Shown: piece after piece, positions 30,248 to 38,455 of the stretch | How positions within the stretch are numbered: the first letter of the stretch is position 1 | Layout: each line of letters opens with the position of its first letter | Origin: a bacterium | GTDB taxonomy: Bacteria > Arandabacterota > Arandabacteria > Arandabacterales > Arandabacteraceae | NCBI GenBank assembly: GCA_025774115.1 | Contig: JALGWN010000011.1 | Location: 1-43,902 of the forward strand | DNA length: 43,902 nucleotides | Direction of reading: 5' to 3' | The notes under the pieces: model-generated | Database searches by the model: none | Told to the model about the DNA's origin: nothing | Seen by the model: only the letters and a program-made list of their open reading frames with translations | Made by a program: the position numbers and the translations under genes

Positions 30248-32728
30248 TTATGAGACGACGAAGCTAATCAGCTTGTCCTCAACGTAGATGGATTTCCTGA
30301 TGGATTTGCCTTCGAGCCACTTGCCGCCAGACGGGTCCTGCTTTGCCAGCTCCTCAACCTCTTCCTTGCCGGCTCCGGCCGGGACTTCGATATTGGCCCT
30401 TACCTTTCCGTTCACCTGGACCACCACGGTAACCAGATCGGTCTTTAAGATCTCCTTACTCCACTCGGGGAAAGGAACCTCGAAGATGCTGGGCTTATGA
30501 CCGAGCAACGTCCACATCTCCTCACAGACATATGGAATCATCGGCGCCAGCAGATTGACGGCGGTCTCCGCGCATGCCTTCAAGACATCGGCGGTATCGT
30601 CCGAAGGCGGGGCCTCTTCGGTCTCGGGCCAATACCGGTACATCTCGTTTACCAGCTCCATCACCGCGCTTATGGCCGTGTTGAAGTGGAATCTCTCACC
30701 GATATCCTCCAAGACCTTCCTGGCGGCCCAGTGGGACTTGCGGAGCAGCGCGAGGTTTTCTTCGGAGAGCCTGTCGGGGTCCGGCGGGCCCGGTCTTGTT
30801 CTCAGGGCCGAAACCCTGTCGACCATGCGCCAGAGCCTGTTTATGAAGCGAACGGCGCCCTCTACACCTTTGTTTTTCCATTCGACGTCTTTCTCGGGCG
30901 GCCCCACGAAGAGGGTCGACAGCCGCACTGCGTCGGTTCCGACCTTCGCAATGAGATCGTCCGCCGAGACTGTGTTGCCCTTACTTTTGGACATCTTGGC
31001 CCCGTCCTTACAGATCATACCCTGTGTGAAGAGGCTCTCGAAAGGCTCTCGACACGCAATGAGACCCATGTCGGCTATGACCCTGGCAACAAAACGCGAG
31101 TAAAGCAGATGAAGTATGGCATGCTCGACCCCGCCGATATACATATCGACCGGAAGCCACTCCGCCGCCTCCTTGATACCGAAGGGATGCTCCTCCTTGT
31201 GAGGCGTAAGATAACGGAGATAATACCAGGTTGAGTCGACAAAGGTATCCATGGTATCGGTTTCACGCCTGGCCGGGCCTCCGCACCGGGGACAGGAGGT
31301 CTCAACGAATTCCCTTACCCCCGCAAGAGGCGATTCCCCGGTGGGTTTAAACTCCTCGACATCGGGCAGGAGCACGGGAAGATCCTCTTCCGGAACCTCC
31401 ACGATGCCGCAGGTCTCGCAGTATACGATGGGAATAGGAGTGCCCCAGTAACGCTGGCGCGAGATCAACCAGTCTCTCAGGCGATACCGTACGGTACGCT
31501 TACCCTTCCCCTCCTCTTCCATGTGATCGGCAATTCCGGCCATCGCCTCCCGGTTACCGATTCCGTCAAAGGGACCGGAGTTTACCTGGATGCCGTCTCC
31601 CGTAAATGCCTCTTCAAGCAGGCCGGCATCCCGCAGCTTGCCGTCCGGGGATATCACGAGTCTTATGGGGAGGCCGTACTTCTTTGCAAACTCGAAGTCC
31701 CGCTGGTCATGAGCCGGGACCGCCATTATCGCTCCGGTTCCGTATCCACCCACGACATAGTCGGCTATCCACAGAGGTATGCGCTCGTCGTTCATGGGAT
31801 TGATGAGGTACTTGCCTGTAAAGACACCCTCTTTCTCGGTATCGTCCGGCTGCTTCTGGGCCGTCTTCGCCCTGGCTCCGGCCGCAAACTCAAGCACGGC
31901 AGCCTTCTCGGAGCTTCCTTCGAGGATGGCCTCCAGATCCGGATGGTCGGGGGAGAGAACGGCATAGGTGGCCCCGTAGATGGTGTCCTGTCTGGTAGTG
32001 AAACAGGGCAGATCCCTGCCGTCATCCAGCTTGAAGAAGATATCCACGCCCTCGCTCCGCCCTATCCAGTTGCGCTGCATCATACGCACGCGTTCGGGCC
32101 AGGCGTCCAGGGTCTCCACATCTTTCCACAGTTCCTCGGCATAATCGGTGATCCGGAAGAACCACTGCTCCAGCCGCTTCATATCGGCAGGCGTGTCACA
32201 GCGCTCGCAGAGACCCGCGACCACCTGCTCGTTGGCAAGTACGGTCGCGCAGGCCGGACACCAGTTGACGGCGGCCTCCTTCCGATAGGCCAGTCCCTTT
32301 CTATACATCCACAGGAAGAGAAGCTGCGTCCACTTGTAGTAGTCAGGTTTGCAGGTTGTGACCTCTCGCGGCCAGTCGAAGCCTATCCCCCATCCCTGGA
32401 GCTGCTCCCTCATACGCTCTATATTCTGAAAAGTCCAGTCACGTGGGTGTATCTTCTGCTTTATCGCGCAATTCTCCGCGGGGAGTCCGAAGGCATCCCA
32501 TCCGATGGGAAACATGACCTTGAAGCCTTCCTTGGTTTTCCAGCGCATCAGGGCATCGCCGAGAATGTAGTTCCGCCCATGGCCCACATGGAGATCCCCG
32601 GAGGGATAGGGAAACATCACCAGGCAGTAATACTTGGGCTTCTCGGGGTGCTTCTCGACACTGAAGGTCCCGTTCTCGTCCCAGTACTTCCGCCACCTTG
32701 CCTCGACGTCTTCAAAGTTGTAATCCAT
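30248..32728 (-). CDS. leuS: Leucyl-tRNA synthetase
   Basis: 826 residues from ATG 32728 (MDYNFEDVEARW), with GAGGCAGG 8 nt upstream; a TTG six codons earlier overlaps that site. The class I signatures are HVGHGRNY (HIGH) and KMSKSKGNT (KMSKS). A zinc-type 'CPACATVLANEQVVAGLCERC' segment, the CP1 editing domain and the C-terminal anticodon part are present, so length is normal for bacterial LeuRS. It charges tRNA-Leu with leucine. It lies 64 bp after trxB and is followed by the glycosyltransferase. Confidence 0.97.
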   Translation of the reverse strand: MDYNFEDVEARWRKYWDENGTFSVEKHPEKPKYYCLVMFPYPSGDLHVGHGRNYILGDALMRWKTKEGFKVMFPIGWDAFGLPAENCAIKQKIHPRDWTFQNIERMREQLQGWGIGFDWPREVTTCKPDYYKWTQLLFLWMYRKGLAYRKEAAVNWCPACATVLANEQVVAGLCERCDTPADMKRLEQWFFRITDYAEELWKDVETLDAWPERVRMMQRNWIGRSEGVDIFFKLDDGRDLPCFTTRQDTIYGATYAVLSPDHPDLEAILEGSSEKAAVLEFAAGARAKTAQKQPDDTEKEGVFTGKYLINPMNDERIPLWIADYVVGGYGTGAIMAVPAHDQRDFEFAKKYGLPIRLVISPDGKLRDAGLLEEAFTGDGIQVNSGPFDGIGNREAMAGIADHMEEEGKGKRTVRYRLRDWLISRQRYWGTPIPIVYCETCGIVEVPEEDLPVLLPDVEEFKPTGESPLAGVREFVETSCPRCGGPARRETDTMDTFVDSTWYYLRYLTPHKEEHPFGIKEAAEWLPVDMYIGGVEHAILHLLYSRFVARVIADMGLIACREPFESLFTQGMICKDGAKMSKSKGNTVSADDLIAKVGTDAVRLSTLFVGPPEKDVEWKNKGVEGAVRFINRLWRMVDRVSALRTRPGPPDPDRLSEENLALLRKSHWAARKVLEDIGERFHFNTAISAVMELVNEMYRYWPETEEAPPSDDTADVLKACAETAVNLLAPMIPYVCEEMWTLLGHKPSIFEVPFPEWSKEILKTDLVTVVVQVNGKVRANIEVPAGAGKEEVEELAKQDPSGGKWLEGKSIRKSIYVEDKLISFVVS

Positions 32729-32792
32729 CGCCTGTACCTGCCTCAAGGAGCGTAAACGGTTGGAAAGAATTTACATGCTCGCCACGAGAGTG

Positions 32793-33722
32793 TCAAGGCA
32801 TGTTCTTGCGGCTTTCAAGGTACGAGTATGCCGAGATGGCCGCCAATGCTCCTTCACCGGCTGCGGTCACAACCTGCTTCAGGATCTTCTGTCTCACATC
32901 TCCGGCTGCAAAGACACCCGGCACCGAGGTCCGGAGGTCCGGATCGGTCACAAGAAAGCCGCTCTCGCTGCGTCGGAACTCCTCTCCGAGGAAACCCACG
33001 CTCGGGTCGTAGCCAACGTACATGAATATGCCCTCGGCGGCGATAAGGCTCTCCTCGCCTGTGGCCTTGTCCTTGACCAGGATGCCGGTCGCCTCCTCCG
33101 TGCCCTCTATCTTCTGAATCGCCTTGTTGAGCACAAGCTCGATCTTGGGATTGGCCCGGACCTCATCCTGGAGCGCCACCGCACCCCTTAGCTCATCCCG
33201 CCTGTGGATTACAACGACGCGGCTTGAAAAGCGTGTGAGGAAAAGGGCTTCCTGAAGTGCTGAATCCCCCCCGCCTATCACTGCGGTGACCTTGTCTTTG
33301 TAGAGGGGCCCGTCGCACAAGGCACAGTATGAGACTCCTCTCCCCGTGAGCTCGGCCTCACCGGGCACGCCCAACTTTCTGGGGACCGAACCCGCCGCTA
33401 TAATGGCCGCCCGGGCGGTGAAAGTGCGGTCTTTCACCGTGGCATGGATCGTCTCATTCTCCCTCCAGAGGCGGTCGATTGTGGCCGGCTCCATTACCGC
33501 CCCGAAGCGCTTCGCCTGCTCCTCCATAAGCCGGCCGAGCTCCATGCCCGAGATGCCCTCGGGAAAACCCGGATAGTTGTCTATCCGGTCGGTCATGGTG
33601 GCAAGCCCTCCCGGAACTCCCTTCTCGTAAACGACTGTCTTGAGCCCGCTTCTTGCGGCATAGATGGCGGCTGTAAGCCCCGCCGGTCCCGCCCCGACTA
33701 TAAGCACATCGATTCCGTCCAT
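32793..33722 (-). CDS. trxB: Thioredoxin reductase
   Basis: 309 residues from the ATG at 33722, favoured because AGAGG stands 7 nt upstream and TAATG couples it to the LptE-like gene; an ATG two codons earlier is too close to that site. FAD site 'VGAGPAGLTAAIYAARSG', redox pair C133-A-L-C136 (most family members have CATC), NADPH site 'VIGGGDSALQEALFL' and C-terminal 'GVFAAGDV' all match the low-molecular-weight TrxB class. It reduces thioredoxin with NADPH in the cytoplasm. Confidence 0.95.
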   Translation of the reverse strand: MDGIDVLIVGAGPAGLTAAIYAARSGLKTVVYEKGVPGGLATMTDRIDNYPGFPEGISGMELGRLMEEQAKRFGAVMEPATIDRLWRENETIHATVKDRTFTARAAIIAAGSVPRKLGVPGEAELTGRGVSYCALCDGPLYKDKVTAVIGGGDSALQEALFLTRFSSRVVVIHRRDELRGAVALQDEVRANPKIELVLNKAIQKIEGTEEATGILVKDKATGEESLIAAEGIFMYVGYDPSVGFLGEEFRRSESGFLVTDPDLRTSVPGVFAAGDVRQKILKQVVTAAGEGALAAISAYSYLESRKNMP

Positions 33723-34228
33723 TACCATCCCTCTAAGGTCCTCGACATCATATCGCCCGCGAGGGTCTCTATCGCGGTCAGGAGGGCTTCTCTCTCTCCC
33801 CCCTCAACCTCACCGGCCGTATAGGATTCCCAGGCTCTGAACTCACCCTCTTTCCAAAGGATCTTGCCGTTGCGAAGATCCTCGAACTCTACCGACACCG
33901 TGATCTCTATCTTGAACTCATCCACAGTCTGAGCCCTGTCGAAAGTCAGGGCACCCTTCTGATAGCCGACTATGACCCCTCGCAGCATTGCATCCGCCTC
34001 GCCCTCGGAGACCACTGACAATCTGTTGTCGTTCGTGAAGGCCTCTACAACCAGTGATGTCAGGTCCTGTTCGATACCGTACCGCGTGGTTTCGTTCTCG
34101 AAGGTGGGAATGTAGATCTTCTTAATGTGGCCCGGAAGAAGTGAGCCCGCTTTGTAACCGCAAGCGAGAGAAAGAACGACAGCGATTGCCGCAAGATACC
34201 TACGTTGGACTATCGCTTTCCTTGGCAC
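33722..34228 (-). CDS. LptE-like outer-membrane lipoprotein
   Basis: 168 residues from a GTG at 34228, inside the end of the response-regulator gene (29-bp overlap). The start is inferred from a basic N-terminus (VPRKAIVQRR) followed by a hydrophobic run ending in LSLACGY, a slightly unusual lipobox. The mature part ('IKKIYIPTFENETTRYGIEQ', 'EGEADAMLRGVIVGYQKG', 'VDEFKIEITVSVEFED') matches the LptE/DUF-type fold that helps place LPS at the outer membrane with LptD. No lptD is in view. Its position after a sigma-54 two-component pair suggests envelope-related control. The stop shares bases with the trxB start. Confidence 0.78.
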   Translation of the reverse strand: MPRKAIVQRRYLAAIAVVLSLACGYKAGSLLPGHIKKIYIPTFENETTRYGIEQDLTSLVVEAFTNDNRLSVVSEGEADAMLRGVIVGYQKGALTFDRAQTVDEFKIEITVSVEFEDLRNGKILWKEGEFRAWESYTAGEVEGGEREALLTAIETLAGDMMSRTLEGW

Positions 34229-35621
34229 CGACTGTAAGCCCCAGTCCTTTGATCTTGTACCGAAGTTTGTCCCTGCTGATTCCAAGAAGCCTCGCCGCCA
34301 GGCTCTGATTGTAATCACTTTGCCTAAGGGCAGTTGTAATCAGATCCCTTTCAATATCACATATGAGTCCGTCGAAATCAATACCGTTGTCGGGTATGCC
34401 CCCGGCTATGGCGTCTTCCACCTCGCCGAGAGTTGTGTTACTCCCGGTACCGCCGAGATCTCCCAGGGAGAGGTGTTCGGACTCGATTCGGTCTCCCTCG
34501 AAAAGGAGCACCGCCCGCTCGATCACATTCTTAAGTTCCCGAACATTGCCGGGCCACGCGTGGTTTTGCATCAGCCTCAGAGCTTCGTCGGAGAAATCAT
34601 TGAAGTCTTTGGAGAAAGCCGTGTTGTACTGGTTGAGGAAATGTTTCCCCAGGAGTTCGATGTCCTCTCTTCTCTCCCTGAGTGGCGGGATCAGGAGAGG
34701 CACGACCTTGAGTCTGTAATAGAGGTCCTCTCTGAAGGCACCGTCCTTGACGGCCTTCGTGAGATCTCGGTTGGTTGCGGAGACAAGCCTGAGGTCCACG
34801 TTTATGTCCCTGGTTCCCCCTACCCGTTTGAATGTCATCCTTTCCATCACACGGAGGAGCTTCGCCTGTATGGTGGGACTCATCTCCCCCACCTCATCCA
34901 GAAACACAGTCCCCCCGTCGGCCAGCTCGAAGAGGCCCTGCTTCTGGGTCTTGGCATCGGTGAAGGCTCCCTTCTCATGCCCGAAAAGCTCGCTCTCCAG
35001 AAGATGTTCGGGGAGCGATGCACAGTTTATCTCCATAAAGGGTTTGTCTCTCCTGGGGCTCAGCCTGTGTACCATGTTTGCGATAAGTTCCTTGCCCGTT
35101 CCGCTTTCCCCCTCGATCAGCACGGTCGTCGTGCTACTCTTCGCGAGGTTCTCCACCATGTTCACCAGATCCTGCATAGCTTTACTCGTACCGACAATGA
35201 AATCGAAGTCGAATCGCAGACGCTCCTTCTGCCGCCAGTGTGCGATCTCCAGCCACAGCTTCTTGGATTCGAGGGCCCTATTGAGACTCAGTATCAGATG
35301 GTCGAGATCGATAGGTTTGGGGATGTAGTCGAATGCACCCGCTTTCATGGCTTTCACGGCCGAAGAGATCTCTCCGTATGCGGTAATCATGATCACGATC
35401 GTCTGCTTCTCGATCTCTTTGACTCGCTTCAAGACCTCCAAACCGTTCATACCCGGTAGTTTGAGGTCGAGGACGACCGCCTCGGGCTGGTCCGCCCCGA
35501 AGAGCTCCAGAGCCCTCTCCCCGCTCGGTGCCGGAGTGACTATGTGGCCCTCGTCTTCCAGGGCCCGTGTTACGAAGTGCCTGATGGTATCCTGATCGTC
35601 AACCACCAATATCCGTGCCAT
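34200..35621 (-). CDS. NtrC-family sigma-54-dependent response regulator
   Basis: 473 residues. Receiver (1-120): VVDDQDT, acceptor Asp in VVLDLKLPGMNG, MITAYG and YIPKPID, all normal. AAA+ domain: GESGTGKE Walker A, GAFTDA sigma-54 loop, TVFLDEVGE Walker B, R-finger region. C-terminal Fis-type helix-turn-helix 'YNQSLAARLLGISRDKLRYK'. It is encoded 2 bp after the sensor kinase stop with GGGAGGTAGGA before the ATG, so the pair is co-translated. Targets are not known; the operon's own LptE-like, redox and glycosyltransferase genes fit an envelope role. Confidence 0.93.
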   Translation of the reverse strand: MARILVVDDQDTIRHFVTRALEDEGHIVTPAPSGERALELFGADQPEAVVLDLKLPGMNGLEVLKRVKEIEKQTIVIMITAYGEISSAVKAMKAGAFDYIPKPIDLDHLILSLNRALESKKLWLEIAHWRQKERLRFDFDFIVGTSKAMQDLVNMVENLAKSSTTTVLIEGESGTGKELIANMVHRLSPRRDKPFMEINCASLPEHLLESELFGHEKGAFTDAKTQKQGLFELADGGTVFLDEVGEMSPTIQAKLLRVMERMTFKRVGGTRDINVDLRLVSATNRDLTKAVKDGAFREDLYYRLKVVPLLIPPLRERREDIELLGKHFLNQYNTAFSKDFNDFSDEALRLMQNHAWPGNVRELKNVIERAVLLFEGDRIESEHLSLGDLGGTGSNTTLGEVEDAIAGGIPDNGIDFDGLICDIERDLITTALRQSDYNQSLAARLLGISRDKLRYKIKGLGLTVGAKESDSPT

Positions 35622-35623
35622 TC

Positions 35624-37192
35624 CTACCTCCCGGTGGGAAGCTCGATCACGAAGGATGTGCCCCCGCCTTCAGGGGCTTCGACCCTGATGCTTCCCCCAT
35701 GTTCGTCCACAATTCTCTGGCTTATGCAAAGCCCGAGTCCCGAACCTCGATCCTTGGTGCTGTAGAACGGTTCGAAGATCTTCTCCCTCTCCTCAAGGCC
35801 TATCCCCGCACCCTGGTCGGTGACGCGGACGCCCGCCTTGGAATCCTCTAGAAATGTCTCTATCCGGAGAGTCCCTCCTTCCGGGCTGGCTTCGATCGCA
35901 TTCTTGAAGATGTTTATGAAGACCTGCTGAAGGCGGTCAGGGTCTGCTTCCAGCTCCGGCACAGCCTTAGCGAGGTCTTGTGATACCGCGAGGCGCTTCT
36001 TGGTAATATCCTCACTCAGACAGATGAGGCTTCTTCCGACTATATCGTTCAGGTCGACCTGCATTAGGGTCAACTGGGGCGGTTTGGCGGCCTTGTAGAG
36101 GTCGTCCACTATGCGGTTAAGCCGGTTTATCTCAGTCAGGATGAATTCCACCGTCTCGTCCTCTTTGATCCCGGGTTGGATCTTCTTGGCAAGGTACTGG
36201 ACCCCAGCCGCTATACCGGTGAGCGGGTTCTTGATCTCATGGGCGATACTCGATATGAAGCGGCTCAGGAGCTTGAGCCTCTCCCTGCGGTTCCGGACCT
36301 GGGAGGCGAAATCGCATTCCTTGACCACAACCATACAGCCCGGGTCGGACCCCGGCATCATGACCGGATAAGCCGCAATCTTGAGATTTTCCATCTCCGG
36401 CGTCGTGAGGTCTTTGGGTTTCACCGTGCTCCCACTCGCCTCCGTATCGAAGGAAGCCAGTTGCTGCCGAAGCCTCTCCATCACGTCGGCTTTGATTCCA
36501 TCGAAACCATTCCCGTCCTTCTCGATCAACCTTCCACTATCGTCTGCAAAACCAATGGAATAGCCTTCTTCCTTAAGAAGATCTCTAAGAATGCGCAGGG
36601 TTTCTCGGTCCTTCTGCCGGCCCTTCACGGCCAGAGAGAAACCTATTAGACCGGCCGCGAGCATGATCTTGAGCGGTAACGCAGACTCCCCGTCGGTCCC
36701 GGGATCCTCCGCGGCAAGCAGGAAACGCCCGTGGCAGTGCTTCTTGATCTCCTCGGCGGTCTCGGCCAGCGGCATGCTCGATATGGGAATGAAGACATAC
36801 GCAGCTACCGAATCCATCGGGATGAGATCGCACCACGCCCCATCCTTTGGGAACACCTCTTCTTTCGAGAATACCCTCGCCTTACCGGCAGCCGGTCGGG
36901 CCCGGTTTATGAGGCCGGCGATCGGGCCCTCGCCCTCGAGCCTTGGAACCGTGAGTTCTGAGGCAAGCCCGCCGCTCCCGGCAGCCTGGATCCCGGCCGC
37001 CTGCCCCGATGCATCCACATCTATAAGGGCGAGAAGGCTTATATCCAGCCGCTTTGCCAGGTAGAGCAGATATGAAGGAATGTCAGACGTCCCCTGGCTC
37101 TGCGAAGCAAAGAACTCCGCAAACTCCCGTTCACGGTTCTTCCTGGTGTCTTTGGTCTTCATAAGGCCCTTGATCCCCGGGATAGAAAGCAT
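35624..37192 (-). CDS. Cytoplasmic sensor histidine kinase (NtrB type)
   Basis: 522 residues, ATG after GAGGGAG. No membrane segment is obvious. The N-terminal ~300 residues are two sensor-like parts that I do not recognise (perhaps GAF/PAS folds: 'YLLYLAKRLDISLLALIDVD', then 'MENLKIAAYPVMMPGSDPGC'). HisKA H-box is SIAHEIKNPLTGI. HATPase: N-box NIFKNAIEA, DQGAGIG, GSGLGLCISQ. It should phosphorylate the adjacent sigma-54 activator. A repeat and hairpin lie upstream; no clear promoter was found. Confidence 0.9.
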   Translation of the reverse strand: MLSIPGIKGLMKTKDTRKNREREFAEFFASQSQGTSDIPSYLLYLAKRLDISLLALIDVDASGQAAGIQAAGSGGLASELTVPRLEGEGPIAGLINRARPAAGKARVFSKEEVFPKDGAWCDLIPMDSVAAYVFIPISSMPLAETAEEIKKHCHGRFLLAAEDPGTDGESALPLKIMLAAGLIGFSLAVKGRQKDRETLRILRDLLKEEGYSIGFADDSGRLIEKDGNGFDGIKADVMERLRQQLASFDTEASGSTVKPKDLTTPEMENLKIAAYPVMMPGSDPGCMVVVKECDFASQVRNRRERLKLLSRFISSIAHEIKNPLTGIAAGVQYLAKKIQPGIKEDETVEFILTEINRLNRIVDDLYKAAKPPQLTLMQVDLNDIVGRSLICLSEDITKKRLAVSQDLAKAVPELEADPDRLQQVFINIFKNAIEASPEGGTLRIETFLEDSKAGVRVTDQGAGIGLEEREKIFEPFYSTKDRGSGLGLCISQRIVDEHGGSIRVEAPEGGGTSFVIELPTGR

Positions 37193-37269
37193 GGTCTCCC
37201 TCTCAGTGTATGAACACAGATGTTCCTAACCTCCTTATATTTCGGCCATTCCAACGCTGTGCTTTAGAA

Positions 37270-37295
37270 AGGGGTCAAGCCTGCGTTTGACCCCT
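37270..37295. repeat. 9-bp-stem hairpin next to the 184-bp element
   Basis: AGGGGTCAA, 8-nt loop, TTGACCCCT: a perfect 9-bp stem whose last base pair abuts the 5' end of the element at 37294. GGGGTCA..TGACCCC stems of this sort are, from memory, common at REP-associated sites. Confidence 0.6.
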
Positions 37296-37477
37296 AGCCC
37301 GGATTATTCACAAGCCCTCTGCTGCGGCGGCGTATCTGCCAGTGTTGACAGCGTCATCCTCGCTTGCCGATCCTCGACGTATCGCTAAGATACGTCTCCG
37401 GTCGGCTCACTCGTTTTCCTTGCCACCGCCGGCATCTCCGTCACCTCGCGACGAGGTTTATGAATAGTCCGGGCTAG
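37294..37477. repeat. Dispersed inverted-repeat element, full 184-bp copy
   Basis: 17-bp terminal repeats (CTAGCCCGGATTATTCA and TGAATAGTCCGGGCTAG) match at 16 of 17 positions. The middle holds an 8-bp hairpin, GACGTATC-GCTAA-GATACGTC (37376-37396), and CCTCG-CGA-CGAGG lies near the 3' end. No transposase is encoded. The copy at 41057 has the same layout and most of the same sequence. It fits a MITE or a structured dispersed repeat between the sensor kinase and the nucleotide-sugar epimerase genes. Confidence 0.88.
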
Positions 37478-37505
37478 CGGAAGTGTCGCCGTGGAGGAGG
37501 GAACG

Positions 37506-38447
37506 CTACGCCGCGGGCCGGCTCTTAAACCATGCCACGGTGCGTTCGAGACCTTCTTCGAAGGAGATCTTCGGGCTGTATCCCAGGAGGCTCGATGCTC
37601 TGGATATATCGCCCAGGGAGTGTTTGATATCGCCGGCGCGCGGCTCGTCATGCGTGGGATCGATATCGGATCCGGTGAGTCGTTTGAGGTTCTTGGCGAG
37701 CTCATTGAGCGTGTACTGGGTGCCGCAGGCCACATTTATGGTCTTCCCGTCGGCCTTGTCGGACCGGGTGGCCAGGAGGTTGGCCTGGACCGCATTGTCT
37801 ATGTAGGTGAAGTCCCTCGACTGCTCCCCGTCGCCGAAGACCTGGGGGCTCTCGCCCTTAAGAAGCCTGGTTATAAAGATGGGGACTACCGCCGCATACT
37901 GGGAATGGGGGTCCTGATACGGCCCGAATATATTGAAGTACCTCAGGCTCACGGTGGGAAGCCCATAGACCTCATAGAAGACCCGGCAGTACATCTCCCC
38001 CACCAACTTGGAGACCCCATAAGGAGATAAGGGCCGCGGAGTCATATCCTCATGTTTGGGGAGTTTTGGGCTGTCGCCATAGGCCGAGGACGATGCCGCA
38101 AAGACGAATCTCTTCGCCTTCACATCCCTCGCCACAAGCAGGCAGTTCAGGGTGCCGTCCACATTGACCTCATTCGTCCGGACGGGCTCGTCGATCGATC
38201 TCGGGACCGACACCACCGCCGCCTGGTGGAAGACATAGTCGATCCCCTCCATCGCCTCTTTCACCCTGCCGATATCGCATATGTCTCCGACAATGAGTTT
38301 CACGCGGTCCTTGATGTCTCCCAGGTTCTCCCGCTTTCCCGTGGACAGGTCGTCAAGCACTACGACCTCTTCGCCCAGGGACAGGAGCGTCCTGGCCAGA
38401 TGCGATCCGATGAAGCCCGCTCCGCCTGTGATGAGGTATCTTGCCAT
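37506..38447 (-). CDS. NAD-dependent nucleotide-sugar epimerase (UDP-GlcNAc/UDP-Glc 4-epimerase type)
   Basis: 313 residues. Rossmann motif GGAGFIGSHLA (8-18), catalytic YxxxK at Tyr143-Lys147 with Ser120 region upstream ('AASSSAYGD'), as in SDR extended epimerases. 'FNIFGPYQDPHSQYAAVVPIF' recalls UDP-GlcNAc 4-epimerases of the WbpP type. It interconverts C4 epimers of UDP-sugars for surface polysaccharide. The gene follows the nucleotide-sugar dehydrogenase by 8 bp, so the two make a sugar pathway: C6 oxidation and C4 epimerisation lead to uronic-type precursors. Confidence 0.9.
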   Translation of the reverse strand: MARYLITGGAGFIGSHLARTLLSLGEEVVVLDDLSTGKRENLGDIKDRVKLIVGDICDIGRVKEAMEGIDYVFHQAAVVSVPRSIDEPVRTNEVNVDGTLNCLLVARDVKAKRFVFAASSSAYGDSPKLPKHEDMTPRPLSPYGVSKLVGEMYCRVFYEVYGLPTVSLRYFNIFGPYQDPHSQYAAVVPIFITRLLKGESPQVFGDGEQSRDFTYIDNAVQANLLATRSDKADGKTINVACGTQYTLNELAKNLKRLTGSDIDPTHDEPRAGDIKHSLGDISRASSLLGYSPKISFEEGLERTVAWFKSRPAA

Positions 38448-38455
38448 CTGTGAGT

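Noticed and set aside
31523-32755. 410-codon plus-strand frame opposite leuS
   Set aside because: Antisense shadow of a certain leuS gene, with no motif of its own.
34320-35459. 379-codon plus-strand frame opposite the sigma-54 regulator
   Set aside because: Antisense shadow; the minus-strand protein is complete and motif-rich.
37385-37735. 116-codon minus-strand frame covering part of the repeat at 37.3 kb (and a related one at 41080-41331)
   Set aside because: Both frames share a segment only because both read through copies of the same non-coding repeat; the rest is the shadow of the epimerase gene or the tRNA.
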